This document shows, in pieces, positions 38,901 through 48,854 of a stretch of 64,000 nt of DNA. Position 1 is the first letter of the stretch, and every line of letters begins with the position of its first letter. The notes beneath the pieces were generated by a model, which searched no databases, was not told where the DNA came from, and saw only the letters and a list, made by a program, of their open reading frames with translations. The position numbers were made by a program, and so were the translations under genes. This DNA is from Owenia fusiformis. Its lineage: Eukaryota; Annelida; Polychaeta; Sabellida; Oweniidae. The stretch spans positions 60,128,270 through 60,192,269 of the forward strand of contig CAIIXF020000001.1 in the NCBI GenBank assembly GCA_903813345.2. Direction: 5' to 3'.

Positions 38901-41900
38901 AAGTTTATAAAGATAATTGCAAAAGTAAAAAACGACCCTTTAATGCGATACAAAAGTATAAAAAGTAACATTACTTGTACTACATGAGGCAAGTACTACT
39001 GTACTTTTCTGTCATCAAAATTGATAAACTGATATAAGAAGCAATAATATTGATAATATTATTACAAGTTGGTTCCAGTTAACACTACAAAGCAGAAAAG
39101 CATGTTAAGTGGAACATCAATAACCATACTTTACGAAGAGAAGACAATTGATTTTATTTTGCCATATTTTGCTGACAATTTGTGTTTTTTCAATTCTCTC
39201 GTTTAATGGCAAAGGTTTAATTACAAAGTGGCAATTAGTTTAGCCTTCGGAACAACTTTAATCTTTATTGTAAAGCTATGAATTGCATATCTTGAAATCG
39301 AAGGGTCGGTGATAACCTCAGTTCAGTTTTTTTTATTAACGACGTATGTAGATCATTTTACTAGAATGTAATTTTTCAATTCGGAATTATTTTTTGGCTT
39401 TTCTGTTAAATTCACATTAAAGCTTATTTGCCCCGCATTAATCTTCATTTGAACCGTTATACTAATATCGCACCAGTCCCCACATTGCCTTTTTATGAAC
39501 ATTTATCCTATGGCAAGTATAGCTTCAGGGAGATAAGTCGGTAAGATATATCCCGTATCCTGGTTTTGAAGTTTCCATTGCATAACCTCCATATCTCCCG
39601 CTCCAGTGCATATCTTCCCACTTTGAACTTTGAAGAAAAGTTGAAAAAAACTTTGAAAAAAACTTGTTGAAAATGTGATGTTGAAAAAATTAGAAAAAAT
39701 GAGAAAACCCAACCGGGTAAAGGATAAAGCAGTTATTCACGGTCGGTTTGGCTATGGGGTTTATCCCTCGTGAGATATGCACATGGATTATATCCCTCTG
39801 GATAAACTCCATATCCAAAACCTCCCAGTACACAACCCTTATTTACGTCATGTGCATTTTACCAAATATAAACTGATGGATTCATAGATTAAAATAATTT
39901 ATACAAATAGGACGAAAAGTTCAAATCTTATTTATAAATTGCAAGCATGGACTGTTCTTAGCACAAATAAACACAGAGCATCATTATTGATATCCACTTG
40001 AGATCAATGATCATAAAATAGATATAAAAATATTATAACTGATGAATATATGTTCCTAAGAAAAGGAAATATGAAAAAATGAAAAACAGTCTGACTTCTG
40101 CCAAATCGATCGGCAGCAGCACACCATACTTTCGCTTTCCTGATGAATTGCCATTTTCTCCAGCTCATATTTCTCAACGGGCTTGTACAATAGAAATTAT
40201 TTCCACACTTAGTGTCGACTAATGGAATAAAGATATATTTACATTAGCGAGGTTTTGGTGATGGCCTGTGTTTGTTCAAATTGTATGCGATTTCTTGCAT
40301 CCGTTTATTTGTACAAATAGCTCTTTAGAATCTAAGATACGAGTGTGATATTCAACCAAATTCTTAACATGAGCAATTCATTTTAATAAGAATAAAATTC
40401 TAGCAGAGAAACACAAGGGGTCAATTCCAGGCATTCGACTCGTTATTAATGAAAGATGTACGGATGTAAAATGTGCGAAACTAAACTGGTCCTCGAACGA
40501 GGTATATAAGCCTTATTATAAGGTCAACCATGATCGAGTTACGGTGTTTCTCCCACCCACCCCTTCTTTTGTACTTTTTAATTCATTGACGAAGCAAAGA
40601 ATTGTAGTTATATACTTTATTTTTATCTATTTCTACGCATCACTCATGCGCATGCGTATTTGAATAACGTAGACCACCACACGCATCTAATTTCGGATGT
40701 AAACAAACCGTTTCAGACAACACAGCCCGTTTAAAGTATTTTACAAACTCCCACAGCCAGTTTTGTTGAATACTAGTACTCGTACTGCCAGTGAAAAACA
40801 TTGAACTTCATTTCGTTGTTTCGGGAAATGGCCACATATTCTAAAAGGAGATACAGTCCATGGCATGTTTGACCTATGTTATACACACCTATGTCCTGTA
40901 TGTTTTTATTATGGCAGGCCAACTTCTGGCTTATTGACCGAATTACGTTTGTCATTAGCAGGTGTCAAAAAAGTAGTGAAAACTATCTAAGAAATATTCT
41001 ATTTGATTCTTTGTATACTGTATTCCAGGAATATCTTATTTGATTCTTTGATCACTAATACTTTATTCCAGGAATATTTTATTTGATTCTTTCTTAAATG
41101 GTTTATGAGCTATTTTTCAGTTTATTGGAAAATACGAAAGTTGCGTAATATTAGTGTATTGAAATTTTTTTGTATATTAAATATCGGTGGAGTAAACGGT
41201 ACGTACATATGAATCATTTTTATGTCTGAATGATAAATACTAATATCACGTTCGTTTTTCACAATATGTGATCGATAATACGTTTTGAGATATATGCTTT
41301 GTCATCCATATCCAGCAATCGTAATGTTAAATCGGACATCACCTTATCTCCTAACTGGTACTATTACTGAGATTTCGTATCAACACTTTAGTCTACTAAA
41401 TTATTGTTTAAAACTCATATATGTGAGCGTTAATGCAGGGGCATTTCATACAGCCTATAAACACCGCCCTTTCATTAAATGTGTTTTCTGGTTTCCTTAA
41501 TTTCGCCAATTTCTTAAGAAATTGATGGATAATTTGAAGATTATATGATCAGACACATAAACATGGCATATACCACATAAGTTTCTCATATTTAGTTGTT
41601 TTTAGTTGCTGTTTTTTGTTGAACCATAATATTACGTACATGGATAACGTATTTTATTTACAAGTAGGCTGCATCTTGTATTAGACCAACATAGCATCAA
41701 GTTTCACTAGAGCTGCTAAGAACACTTCTTATCAGATGTGTTGACAGCTCTCCTGATAAAGAAAGTGACCGGAGATTTCTGGATTTGCTCAGAGGTCCAT
41801 TATTATTTTGCTCATAGTTAGATATCGCTCAGTTGCTTAACTACCTAAACTTGATCAAATTCATGAGAATTCTTTTTGAATTTCACCATTTTTTGAAAAA

Positions 41901-44900
41901 ACAGCAATGTCGAAGAAGAAATGAGTGAGATGTTTTTAGTTTTGGGAGTGGTGACTTATTTTTGGGAGTGGTGACTTAGACCATGTCTTGAGACATCGAT
42001 CACCCGTTGTGAACACGCATAAGTCATGCAATCTGTGTCAAATGGTGAGCGGTTTCTTTTAGGGGACCTGGGAGTCATAGTCTAGTGTCTAAGCTTCCCC
42101 GAACCACCGTCAGTGATTATGTGACAGGTAGAGTATATTTAGTTGATCCTAGGATGATGACATTGGTGGTGTCACTCCTATTGTCATTTTTGTAGAGAAA
42201 GGCCGGACATCCCGATCCAGTAGTGGATCTTCTCCCTTACTTGTGAGTCACAGTAAGGGCCCAAGATGTTTCGAACTCATGGTTGGTGGTCCATGATATG
42301 TTCTTTATCAGCAGCCTAATGAGGGAGAGGGGGAGGGGGGATGAGTTGTCCCCGATTTGTTTTTGTTTTGGGATTGTCTCCAGTTGGAGACAGTTAGTTG
42401 GGTACTAAGTAAATTGGTATTATAGTTTGGTTGTGTTTGCAGATTGTGCCTGATTGTATTTAATAGTGTAGTTTAATTGATTCAGTATTGGGTTGTGACT
42501 GACTCTGTTGTGGTGGTTGATGTCAGGTTGTGTTGTGATGATTCAACCATGGGTTGATTTGAATTTGGTCTCGTTGGCTATGTTGTATTGTGTTGGTTTG
42601 TTGTTTGGTTGTGCTCCATTGTGTTAGTTTGATAGTCGATTGTGTTTTGGTGGTTGTTTGTCTGGTTGAGCCTGGTTGTGTTGTGTAAGTTTGGTATCGG
42701 GTTGTGTCTCAAAGTTAATTTCAAAGTGGTTGTGTTATGTTGTAATTGTGTTGTGCTGGTCGGGTAGCGGGTTGTGCCCAGTAGGATGAAGTATCTGGTT
42801 GTGTCAGATTGTGTTGCGTGATTGTTGTTGTTTTCAGAGAGTGTTGGTTGGGTGCTTTGGTATTGCAGTTTGGTTGTGCCTGATTGTGTTTTGATTGTTT
42901 TGTGTAAAATTGTGTTGTTCTTCATCAATAATGGGTTGTGTTTTGGTTTTGTTGTTTGATTATTTGGTTGTGCCAAATTGTGTTGCGTATATTTGACAAT
43001 TGGTTGTGTTTTCGGAGGTTAAAATAAGGTTGTAGTATTGGGTTGTGTCGTATTATGTTGTTGGCTTGTAGTTGGGTTGTGTCTGCTTGTTTTGTTTTAG
43101 CCTGGTTTCGAGTTGTGCCTCATTGTGTTATGTTAATTTTAGAATGCGTTGTGTTATGTTGTGATTGTGTTATGCTGGTCGGGGGGGGGGCAGGTTGTGC
43201 CCAGTCGGGTGAGGTAGCTGGTTGAGTCCGATTGTGTTGTGTGGTTGGTTGTGCCTGATCGTTAAATGATGGGTGGTGGCGGGTTGTGCCCGATTATGTT
43301 ATGATAGGTGGTCGGTTGTGCCCAGTCAGGTGAGTTATTTGGTTGTGTTCGGTTGTGTTGTGTGATTGTTGTAATCTCTCTGTGTTGGGGTTTTAGTCTG
43401 GTTGTTCCTGATTGTGTTTTGATAGTTTTGTTTTGTTGTGTGGTTGTGCCAAATTGTGTTGTGCTAATTTGACAGTGGGTTGTGTTCTTGGTAATTGTGA
43501 GTTCAGTTGCGTTCTAATTCTTCAGACATTGGTTGTGTTGCGTTGTTGGTGATCTTATGGGTTGTGCTTGGTTGTAATGGTTGGTTGTGATAGATTGTAT
43601 ATTAAGTAGCAGGTTATGCCGAATTGTGTTTTGGTGTATCGTGGAGTTATACAATTTAGTGGTTTGGGGTATTATAGTGTAGGTATATTCGTTAATTCTT
43701 AGTAGAGTCAATAATTTAATGTATTTGTGTACATTATTAGTATATGCGATAGGTTTGGTACCTATTCATACATAGTGAGATCTCTGGTGTGAGAAGTGCA
43801 CCTGGTATGATGGGCGTTAGCCTTGCGTTGTTCATTGGGTCTGAAGAGGTAGTTTCTTGTTGTTCATTGAATCTCAGAATGTGGCAATTTAGTTCGGCGC
43901 TCCTCTTTATATAATATTGCGCGGACGTTAGGGAACAAGCTTCCGGTTTTTGGAAATGCCTGTAAAGTGAACGATTTGTTCGGAAAGTTGTGTTTCTTGC
44001 CTGTTTTGTATCTTTTATAGTTTCTGTTGTGGTTTGTGGCTACATTTTGATGTATAGTTTTATATGTTTTGATATGGGTTTGGTGGTGTATGCGAATGTT
44101 TTGGGTGATAAACAAACACAGTTTGGCGCCGTGGGTTATTTTAGTTTTTATGGTTTCTTTATTTTACTTTACAAAATTATCTACAAATGACAGGGCCGAG
44201 GCTGAAATCAGCATTATTGGCCCTGTTAATACAAAGTTTATTCAAATTTACAAAATAGCAACAAAATGACTACCAACATGTATGTATGCAGGAATGTGTT
44301 AAAACTATATAATTATATCAATGCATTCACACAAAAAGGATGTAAAATGCTTTAATATTGAAGAATTGCATGTTATGCTAACTCCATCTCTGCCATACAT
44401 GCCGTGGGTTATGGTATTGAGATACGCAATTGATGGATCCTGAAATACAAAATTATATCATCCTTTAACGCTTTCCTATCCGTTGAAGTAAATTACTTTA
44501 AATGTGATAAAAAGAACAGAATATTTTTGTGTCAAAGAACCTTGCCAACAATGTTTTCACAACTTTGTAAGTCGCTTATCGTTTTCTAAACAGGAATGTT
44601 CTGTTCATGTACAGGTCTGAATAAAAGACGGCATCAAATCGGCATTGTAAGAGATGATAATCATTTTGAATTGTTAAAAGTTACAACTGATATAGACCAT
44701 GGGCTTTCAACTAGACTCAATATAATGTTTTTAGTAATAAAAAACTAACATGTAAGTTATCATAAAAACAAAAATGTTTACGTTTTTGACCCCTTATAGT
44801 GACAGGTAAAATTCGACCTGAAAGTCGGAAATTTTCCAAGCTGCTGGTATTAAAAGAAATCAAGACATGTGCTACAAAAACTTCATATTCTGGACCCGTT

Positions 44901-47900
44901 CCATGTACTCATTAATACATGGATGTGTTAATAGAATTCTGCTCAAAGATATAGCATGCGAGAGGAAGAACATGAATACCAGAATTTTGCGGCTGTGTAC
45001 CAACAATTTACAGAGACGACCCTCGGAACAGGATAATCCTATTCTAATTTGGGGCACATTTATTTCACTTATAGTTAATTGAAATTGGCACATATTCGTG
45101 GAGCTAATTATTTACATTCCCACGTTTCATAAGGAGAATTAATTAGCATCGTCTCCAATCGCTTCTACAAGGCTAACTTCAGTATCTGCTCATAATTGAG
45201 CTATCTACAAAGTGAATTTCTGGGTTACCAGGTGACATTAATTTACATCAGTTTACTTGATGCAGAACTAGAATATATAATCGGTCAGTAGAATATTTAG
45301 AGGGGACTATGGTTGTACTTAACGTTTGGTAAATAATTGAACGGGGTCACCAACGCACATTATTGCAGCTATATATGCAGATGCATCTAAAAACGACCAT
45401 GTTTTTGAGATTCACGTATGCATTGTTGTTTCTGGTAGCATTATCCTAACGAATTTTTTTTTCTAGACGAAGCTCACTCACCTTCAGTGAAATATATACT
45501 ATATAAAGAGAGATGGAGGAACCAACTCGTAACTAACCCATTTAGTCTCACCATTGCTAAACGTTAAATTACTGAGCTTAAACGGGTTGTGGGACCACTG
45601 GAATCGCTCTGTTCGATAGACGCCAAAAACTAATGTTTATTATAATATTTTGCTTGAACGAACCAACAAAATAGTAAAAGCACTTATAATTCGGCATCAT
45701 TTTGAGAACTAACATATTTTTGCCCTTTTCTACATCATCTTCCATTTGCAGGGAAAGACAAATGCGATTTACTGCATTTGGTTGCATTTTTTCTTGATCA
45801 ATAAAGAGGAATGGTAGAAACCATAGCAGATTAACTGACGAATGAAAACAACCTTTTGAGAATGGTTAAGATGGGGAAACGCTCTTCATTCTTGGTGATG
45901 GTCAGATCAATGAAAGCCACGATAAAGTGAGCTGTTTCCAATGAATTAAGTTGGTTGCGATGAAAAGCTAGGGGCACCTTACCCCCTTTTGATTAATTAA
46001 TCCGCTGCTTAATAAGGTTTATTTAGTTCGAGAGTGTTTTACTTACGCAATCAGAGACATAAATCAGTTTCAATCACCTTCATAGACTCACTTCATTTGC
46101 AGTTTTATCTGAAATGGGATGATAAGTTTAAAGGGTGTAACCTACCCCATATGTACCATTGGAGTATGCGCTTTAAAGGGGTCCATTCTTCTGCGCACCA
46201 TGTGCAACATGCAGGGTATGGATCCGAAAGGTATTTTGACTTGTTTGACTGGAAAATCTACTCTTCCCAAAATATCGTTCGTAATCTGTGAACTGTAATT
46301 CCAGGTGCACCACTACGACAATCCAGCGTTTGAAAACGATGGGTCAGCAACAACTGGTAACGCGAAATCAGGGACGTCTAATGGGACAACAAAACACATA
46401 CACAGATACACCCACCCTTTTGGTGACCACACTTCTGTCGAGGCCTTATTGTATGGACGGAGGGACACGTCAAATATCAGAGACTTTGGACGATTATTCG
46501 TGTGGATTCTTTTCACGGGTGTCTTGCTTGTCGTGGCTGCAGTTATAATTTACATGTCAGGTTAGTATACAATTTGAGAGTGACTGGACCTCTTTGGATT
46601 TATCAATACCTTACAATTAAATTCGGTTAAAAATAAAGATTCATGATTATAACAAAGTGGATCCAAATATGTCCTCGTGCTTGCGGGTTAGTACATACAC
46701 TCACACTTTCCAATCATACAGGGTGGGCCTGAAAACACGTCAACATTTTTGTTTTGCTACAACATTGTTGATATTACAGACAAATGTACTTGGCTATATG
46801 TCATTGGAAAGACAATTCAACTTCCAACAAGATGATATATAATTGATTCCATATAAATGAGTATTTGTCTTAAGATATCATTTTGATAACCACGGGGGTC
46901 AAACTCATGATTTACCAATTGCTGAATACAGAATGCAAAGAACCTGACCAGACAGATATCACCCCTTTGTCAGTTTTGGGGATGTAATTCTACTTATCGT
47001 AGATTTATATATCAAATGAAAGAAAATTGAGTTACAAATGCAATGTAATTGAGTTATTTTACCATTTTGATAGGTATTGGTAATATAGCCTAAATAATGG
47101 AGTGAAGTCTGTATCAAATAGTTGAATATTTACTCATTTTCAAGACATTTTGGAGATAATGCCTATTTGAGGCTAAACTATCAGGAGGTGGGCAATGATG
47201 ATGTTGTACTTTTTGTGACATTTAAGTGGCACACAATGCAATTATAGGCATCAGAAGAGGAAATAATGGCAATTCATTCCATATCATGAGTCTTGGCAAA
47301 ATTTCAACTGGGTTTCTTAGCAAAACGTGTTTGAAGCAAATATAAAATGTATAAACAATCTAACTTCATATATAGAACTACAATGCATAAAAATAGGGTT
47401 CGTGATTATTTTAGAGCTATAAAATGACTTACAAACAATAAAACTTAGCTCCAATCCTTTTTTTAATTAAAGGCCTAGACGTGTTGATTAAACAATGCGA
47501 TATTATAAGCTCAAAACATAAAGCAAAATCTTGTTTTCGACTGTTACCCCCCTATCACACCAAACTAGTTCTTACCCGTTCTTGCCAGTCCTACGAAAAC
47601 GTCGTAAAACGGGATCAATCTGGCTGTGGTCGGGAAGTATGTCTAAAATAATTAGCTACTTCGTTCATTTATAAACAGTCTTCAATACGTCCATCTCATT
47701 CGCAGTTCGTTCAGGTCGCACCACGTCGGTGTGCAACGTCGTATAATGCGTCCCTTAGTCTTGAAGGTCATCATACCTACAGAACGGTATGGTCGCCATC
47801 AAATTTTGAATCGATTCAAAATTCTGAATCACATTCCCCGTCCGGGAAAGGCCATGAAGTTCGTAAACAGACAGTAGAACGTTGTAGCTACGTTCATTCA

Positions 47901-48854
47901 GTTCGCACACAGTTTAAAACCGATTCGGCAAGGTTTTGACGATCACCAGAAAATTTTGAGCATGCTCTAAGTTCTGGAGGACCAACTCGTTCTAGTAGTT
48001 TCATGAAGTTTGTAAGCAGATCCCAAACGGTTCTTCGTGGGTTCTTAGTACGTCAAATCCGTTCGTGCACAGTTTAAGCCCGTTTTCGAGAACGTAGTGA
48101 GAACTAGTTTGATACCTCATGATACCGAAAATATCATGGAGTCACCAATAGCCAAAAGTGATATTACAAGAGGCAATCGATCAATCAACATCCTTTGAAG
48201 TGTTGACCCAATTTTAACTCAAAATTCAACCTTCTATTATAATGTTGAATGCATAATTAGAATGTTTGAGCCATGTTCTATTTTCCAATTAAAGATACCG
48301 AATTTGGATGACCAAAATGAGCTGAAACCAATGGATGGCATGAGTTTTTTCAATTTGGAAATAACATGGAGAACTTTATTTTCCTTTCAAGAACTAATCG
48401 ATTCATCAAGATAAAGAATAGTAATGCATATAATATTGAAAAAGTATGTCGATGAGTTACTGATTGCTAGCTAAATATCTCCGATTGACTTCATTATCGT
48501 TGTATAGTTCTAATCCGAGATATGACCTACCTGAACCTTTCTGAACAACACGTATGAGAATGTTCAGGACTCAACGATCCTCATACGGCCTTGTTCGGGG
48601 TCCGATGTAATTTGCCTCTGTAGTATGTGATTTCAATGGATTATGCCAACTCAAATATGGAATAATTCACTATTATATGGTAAATGACCTCACGAGGCCA
48701 TGTGAGAAAAACCTTGTAAGTTGTGGTAACCTCATTATGTGATGTATTTTTTCTTTTACTTTCAGAGCAACCAAAGGATGAGGTCGACTTTCCGTCCACG
48801 ACCCCAACGCCGCATAGATTCCAAAATACTACAAACTCGACCTCATTGACTTGA
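17888..48854 (+). CDS. Small type II single-pass membrane protein, 3-exon model, function unknown
   Basis: Joined model 17888-17983, 46305-46560, 48766-48854: 441 nt, 146 residues. Exon 1 ends in phase 0 at a perfect GTAAGTA donor, and exon 2 opens in phase 0 after TTCCAG. The exon 2-3 junction is phase 1. The protein starts with a charged cytosolic stretch, then YDNPAFEN (residues 36-43), a Gly/Ser/Thr-rich linker, basic residues GRRDTSNIRDFGR, one hydrophobic helix (about 96-116) and a 29-residue tail rich in Thr and Pro with sequons NTT and NST. Basic residues before the helix and sequons after it suggest N-inside, C-outside topology. I do not recognise the family. The weak point is exon 1: the 28-kb intron is inferred only from phase and motif fit, and other 5' exons are possible. 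Confidence 0.55.
18444..18902. repeat. Interspersed repeat copy A (about 460 bp)
   Basis: Aligns end to end, at roughly 85% by eye, with 33808-34266 in the same orientation. Shared landmarks include GTGCTGCCATCTTTTATTCAG at the start and CGAGATTTAG...TTTCAAAAGCTAT at the end. No coding frame. Confidence 0.85.
18903..21565. other. Intronic or intergenic AT-rich DNA
   Basis: Only a 9-bp hairpin, one further TGACGTCA (near 20326) and a short (TTCAG)n run near 21305 were noted. Confidence 0.45.
19884..19907. repeat. Perfect 9-bp hairpin
   Basis: GTGCCTCTT and AAGAGGCAC enclose a 6-nt loop. A related palindrome, CCTCTTTAAGAGG, lies near 13733. Function unknown. Confidence 0.6.
21566..21704. repeat. 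Foldback palindrome 1
   Basis: The arms pair along nearly the full 139 bp: ATCACACGTTTCAGC on the left with GCTGAAACGTGTGAT on the right, and ACAGGAAATATTCCAC further in. The central loop contains GCGAAGC. Confidence 0.85.
21818..21908. promoter_or_regulatory. Three CRE octamers at 41-42 bp spacing
   Basis: TGACGTCA occurs at 21818-21825, 21859-21866 and 21901-21908. The first two share the longer palindrome ATGACGTCAT. TGACGTCA is the CREB/ATF consensus. A regulatory role is inference, and the sites lie between two foldbacks. Confidence 0.4.
22027..22224. repeat. Foldback palindrome 2
   Basis: About 95-bp arms: ATAAATATAGGTTATT pairs with AATAACCTATTTAT and ATTGAATATGGGTTTTATTCC with GGAATGAAACCCATATTCAAT. 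Loop GGAGCGCAGCGACC. Strong hairpin potential. Confidence 0.9.
22313..22440. repeat. About 51-bp tandem repeat, 2.4 copies
   Basis: Units begin GCTCCAATACGATTTTT and contain CCCGGGGACAATACG. The second copy differs by a small deletion and the third is partial. Confidence 0.9.
22441..23728. other. Non-coding, nothing recognised
   Basis: A Lys/Arg-rich 63-codon frame at 23539-23730 abuts the long-TIR element but has no supporting splice or family evidence. Confidence 0.4.
23729..28085. mobile_element. 4.36-kb element with about 515-bp terminal inverted repeats
   Basis: Left arm 23729-24243 and right arm 27549-28085 are diverged reverse complements. Termini are AGACAGGTTCCAA and TTGGAACCTGTCT. 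ACA precedes and follows a TAGACAGG boundary, a possible 3-bp duplication. The 3.3-kb interior has no long open frame and carries a nested MITE. Superfamily unknown; long arms recall Mutator-like or foldback elements, but no 9-bp duplication is visible. Confidence 0.8.
25278..25906. mobile_element. Mariner-type MITE nested in the 4.36-kb element
   Basis: Ends (T)AGGGTGTCAAAAAACAACGG and its reverse complement, flanked by TA at 25276-25277 and 25907-25908. Inner arms also pair around the ACTCCAGAATTAAAT region. A related uninterrupted copy of the host repeat at 48.24 kb shows the empty site with one TA. No transposase. Confidence 0.88.
28946..29690. repeat. Tandem duplication, unit about 400 bp
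   Basis: Copy 1 (28946-29270) and copy 2 (29346-29690) are near-identical, including AACAATCTCGAAGCGTTTTT and ATGGCCGCG(A/G)TGGAACAG. The linker TTTATTAGAAATGACATTG (29305 region) duplicates 28670-28700. A 15-bp insertion separates the copies near 29516. Confidence 0.9.
30645..30690. repeat. Inverted fragment matching the 29.4-kb tandem unit
   Basis: The reverse complement of 30651-30669 contains TATAGCATGACGGTTACG, identical to 29417-29434 and nearly identical to 29017-29034. It suggests the far end of a fragmented inverted-repeat element spanning about 29.0-30.69 kb. Confidence 0.5.
30691..33621. other. AT-rich DNA, nothing recognised
   Basis: No exon-like stretch or repeat seen. Short frames are chance-like. 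Confidence 0.45.
33808..34266. repeat. Interspersed repeat copy B
   Basis: Second copy of the sequence at 18444-18902, same orientation, carried within the inverted-repeat element. Confidence 0.85.
34273..34833. mobile_element. Inner foldback MITE
   Basis: 35-bp terminal arms, GACCATTATGA..GGTGGTAAAATTAGCGCTGTGC and its near-exact reverse complement at 34798-34833. Interior non-coding. Confidence 0.8.
34985..35490 (+). repeat. Diverged satellite/minisatellite, about 4 units
   Basis: Recurring AACTTGCTTCAAATTGACC and CAAATCTGACT..AGATTTGACCTTCAATGACC modules at roughly 120-165-bp spacing. It is inverted relative to the block at 55620-56350, and both are bordered by GAGCAACTAGG. Confidence 0.85.
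35491..37572. other. AT-rich DNA with minor repeat fragments
   Basis: GGTGGTGACATTTTGTCATGTTAATGCATTG near 36010 matches (inverted) the border of the 55.56-kb repeat. No gene seen. Confidence 0.45.
37573..37740. repeat. Foldback palindrome 3
   Basis: Left-arm GGTAATATTGTCGAATACACCCC pairs with right-arm GGGGTGTATTCGACGATATTACACC; AGGGCTAGGCACAAA pairs with TTTGTGCCTTGCCCT. The loop is GC-rich. Confidence 0.85.
37741..40990. other. Non-coding, nothing firm
   Basis: Weak inverted arms around 39749-39825 (GGTTTATCC / GGATAAACTCCATA) may be another small foldback. No exon seen. Confidence 0.4.
40991..41095. repeat. Tandem repeat, about 43 bp, 2.4 copies
   Basis: Units share GGAATATTTTATTTGATTCTTT and TATTCCA. 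The first unit is slightly diverged. Confidence 0.8.
41941..41980. repeat. 20-bp tandem duplication
   Basis: TTTGGGAGTGGTGACTTA occurs twice in immediate succession. Confidence 0.9.
42365..43680 (+). repeat. GT-rich degenerate repeat tract (about 1.3 kb)
   Basis: Irregular recurrences of GGTTGTG, GTTGTGTTGTG and TTGTGCC(T/C)GATTGTG with strong T+G bias on the plus strand. The minus-strand open frame here is an Asn/Thr/Gln-rich artefact of this composition. Partial longer duplications are visible, for example GGTTGTGCCCAGTCGGGTGAG near 43192 and 43316. Confidence 0.85.
43681..46304. other. Region before the transmembrane exon, no further exon identified
   Basis: A TATA-like ACTATATAAAGAGAG sits at about 45496. 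It could mark an alternative promoter for exon 2, but no coding exon in a compatible phase was found here. Confidence 0.3.
44190..44226. repeat. Interrupted hairpin
   Basis: ACAGGGCC pairs with GGCCCTGT, and within it GCTGA-AA-TCAGC forms a second stem. Possibly a small structured repeat; function unknown. Confidence 0.5.
46305..46560 (+). CDS. Membrane-protein gene exon 2 (YDNPAFEN motif and transmembrane helix)
   Basis: Acceptor TGTAATTCCAG, donor GTTAGT, ends in phase 1. Encodes 85 codons with the YDNPAFEN motif, a low-complexity linker, basic residues and a 21-residue hydrophobic helix. Composition is clearly non-random compared with the flanking AT-rich DNA. Confidence 0.72.
47559..48113. 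mobile_element. MITE in the last intron of the membrane-protein gene
   Basis: Terminal repeats ACCAAACTAGTTCT and AGAACTAGTTTGAT, imperfectly continued for about 26 bp. Local composition is richer in C+G and CpG than the flanks. Internally CATGAAGTT(C/T)GTAA...CACAGTTTAA recurs about 149 bp apart (47852 and 48001). No clear target duplication. Confidence 0.75.
48120..48560 (+). repeat. Second copy of part of the 4.36-kb element's interior (without its MITE)
   Basis: Aligns with 25205-25277 plus 25909-26340, skipping the nested MITE. Shared blocks: GTTGAATGCATAATTAGAAT, AATTTGGATGACCAAAATGA and GAAACCAATGGAT. Confidence 0.8.
48766..48854 (+). CDS. Membrane-protein gene exon 3 (tail, stop)
   Basis: Strong acceptor with a pyrimidine tract before TTTCAG. 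The reading frame set by exon 2 runs E-Q-P-K-D-E-V and a Thr/Pro/Asn-rich tail to a TGA at 48852. No AATAAA was recognised immediately downstream. Confidence 0.68.

Noticed and set aside
42578-42976. 132-codon Asn/Thr/Gln-rich minus-strand frame
   Set aside because: It is the complement of the GT-rich repeat tract; composition alone keeps it open.
45495-45545. TATA-like sequence followed by a short ATG frame
   Set aside because: The short frame does not join exon 46305 in the right phase, so a promoter call is not supported beyond a hint.
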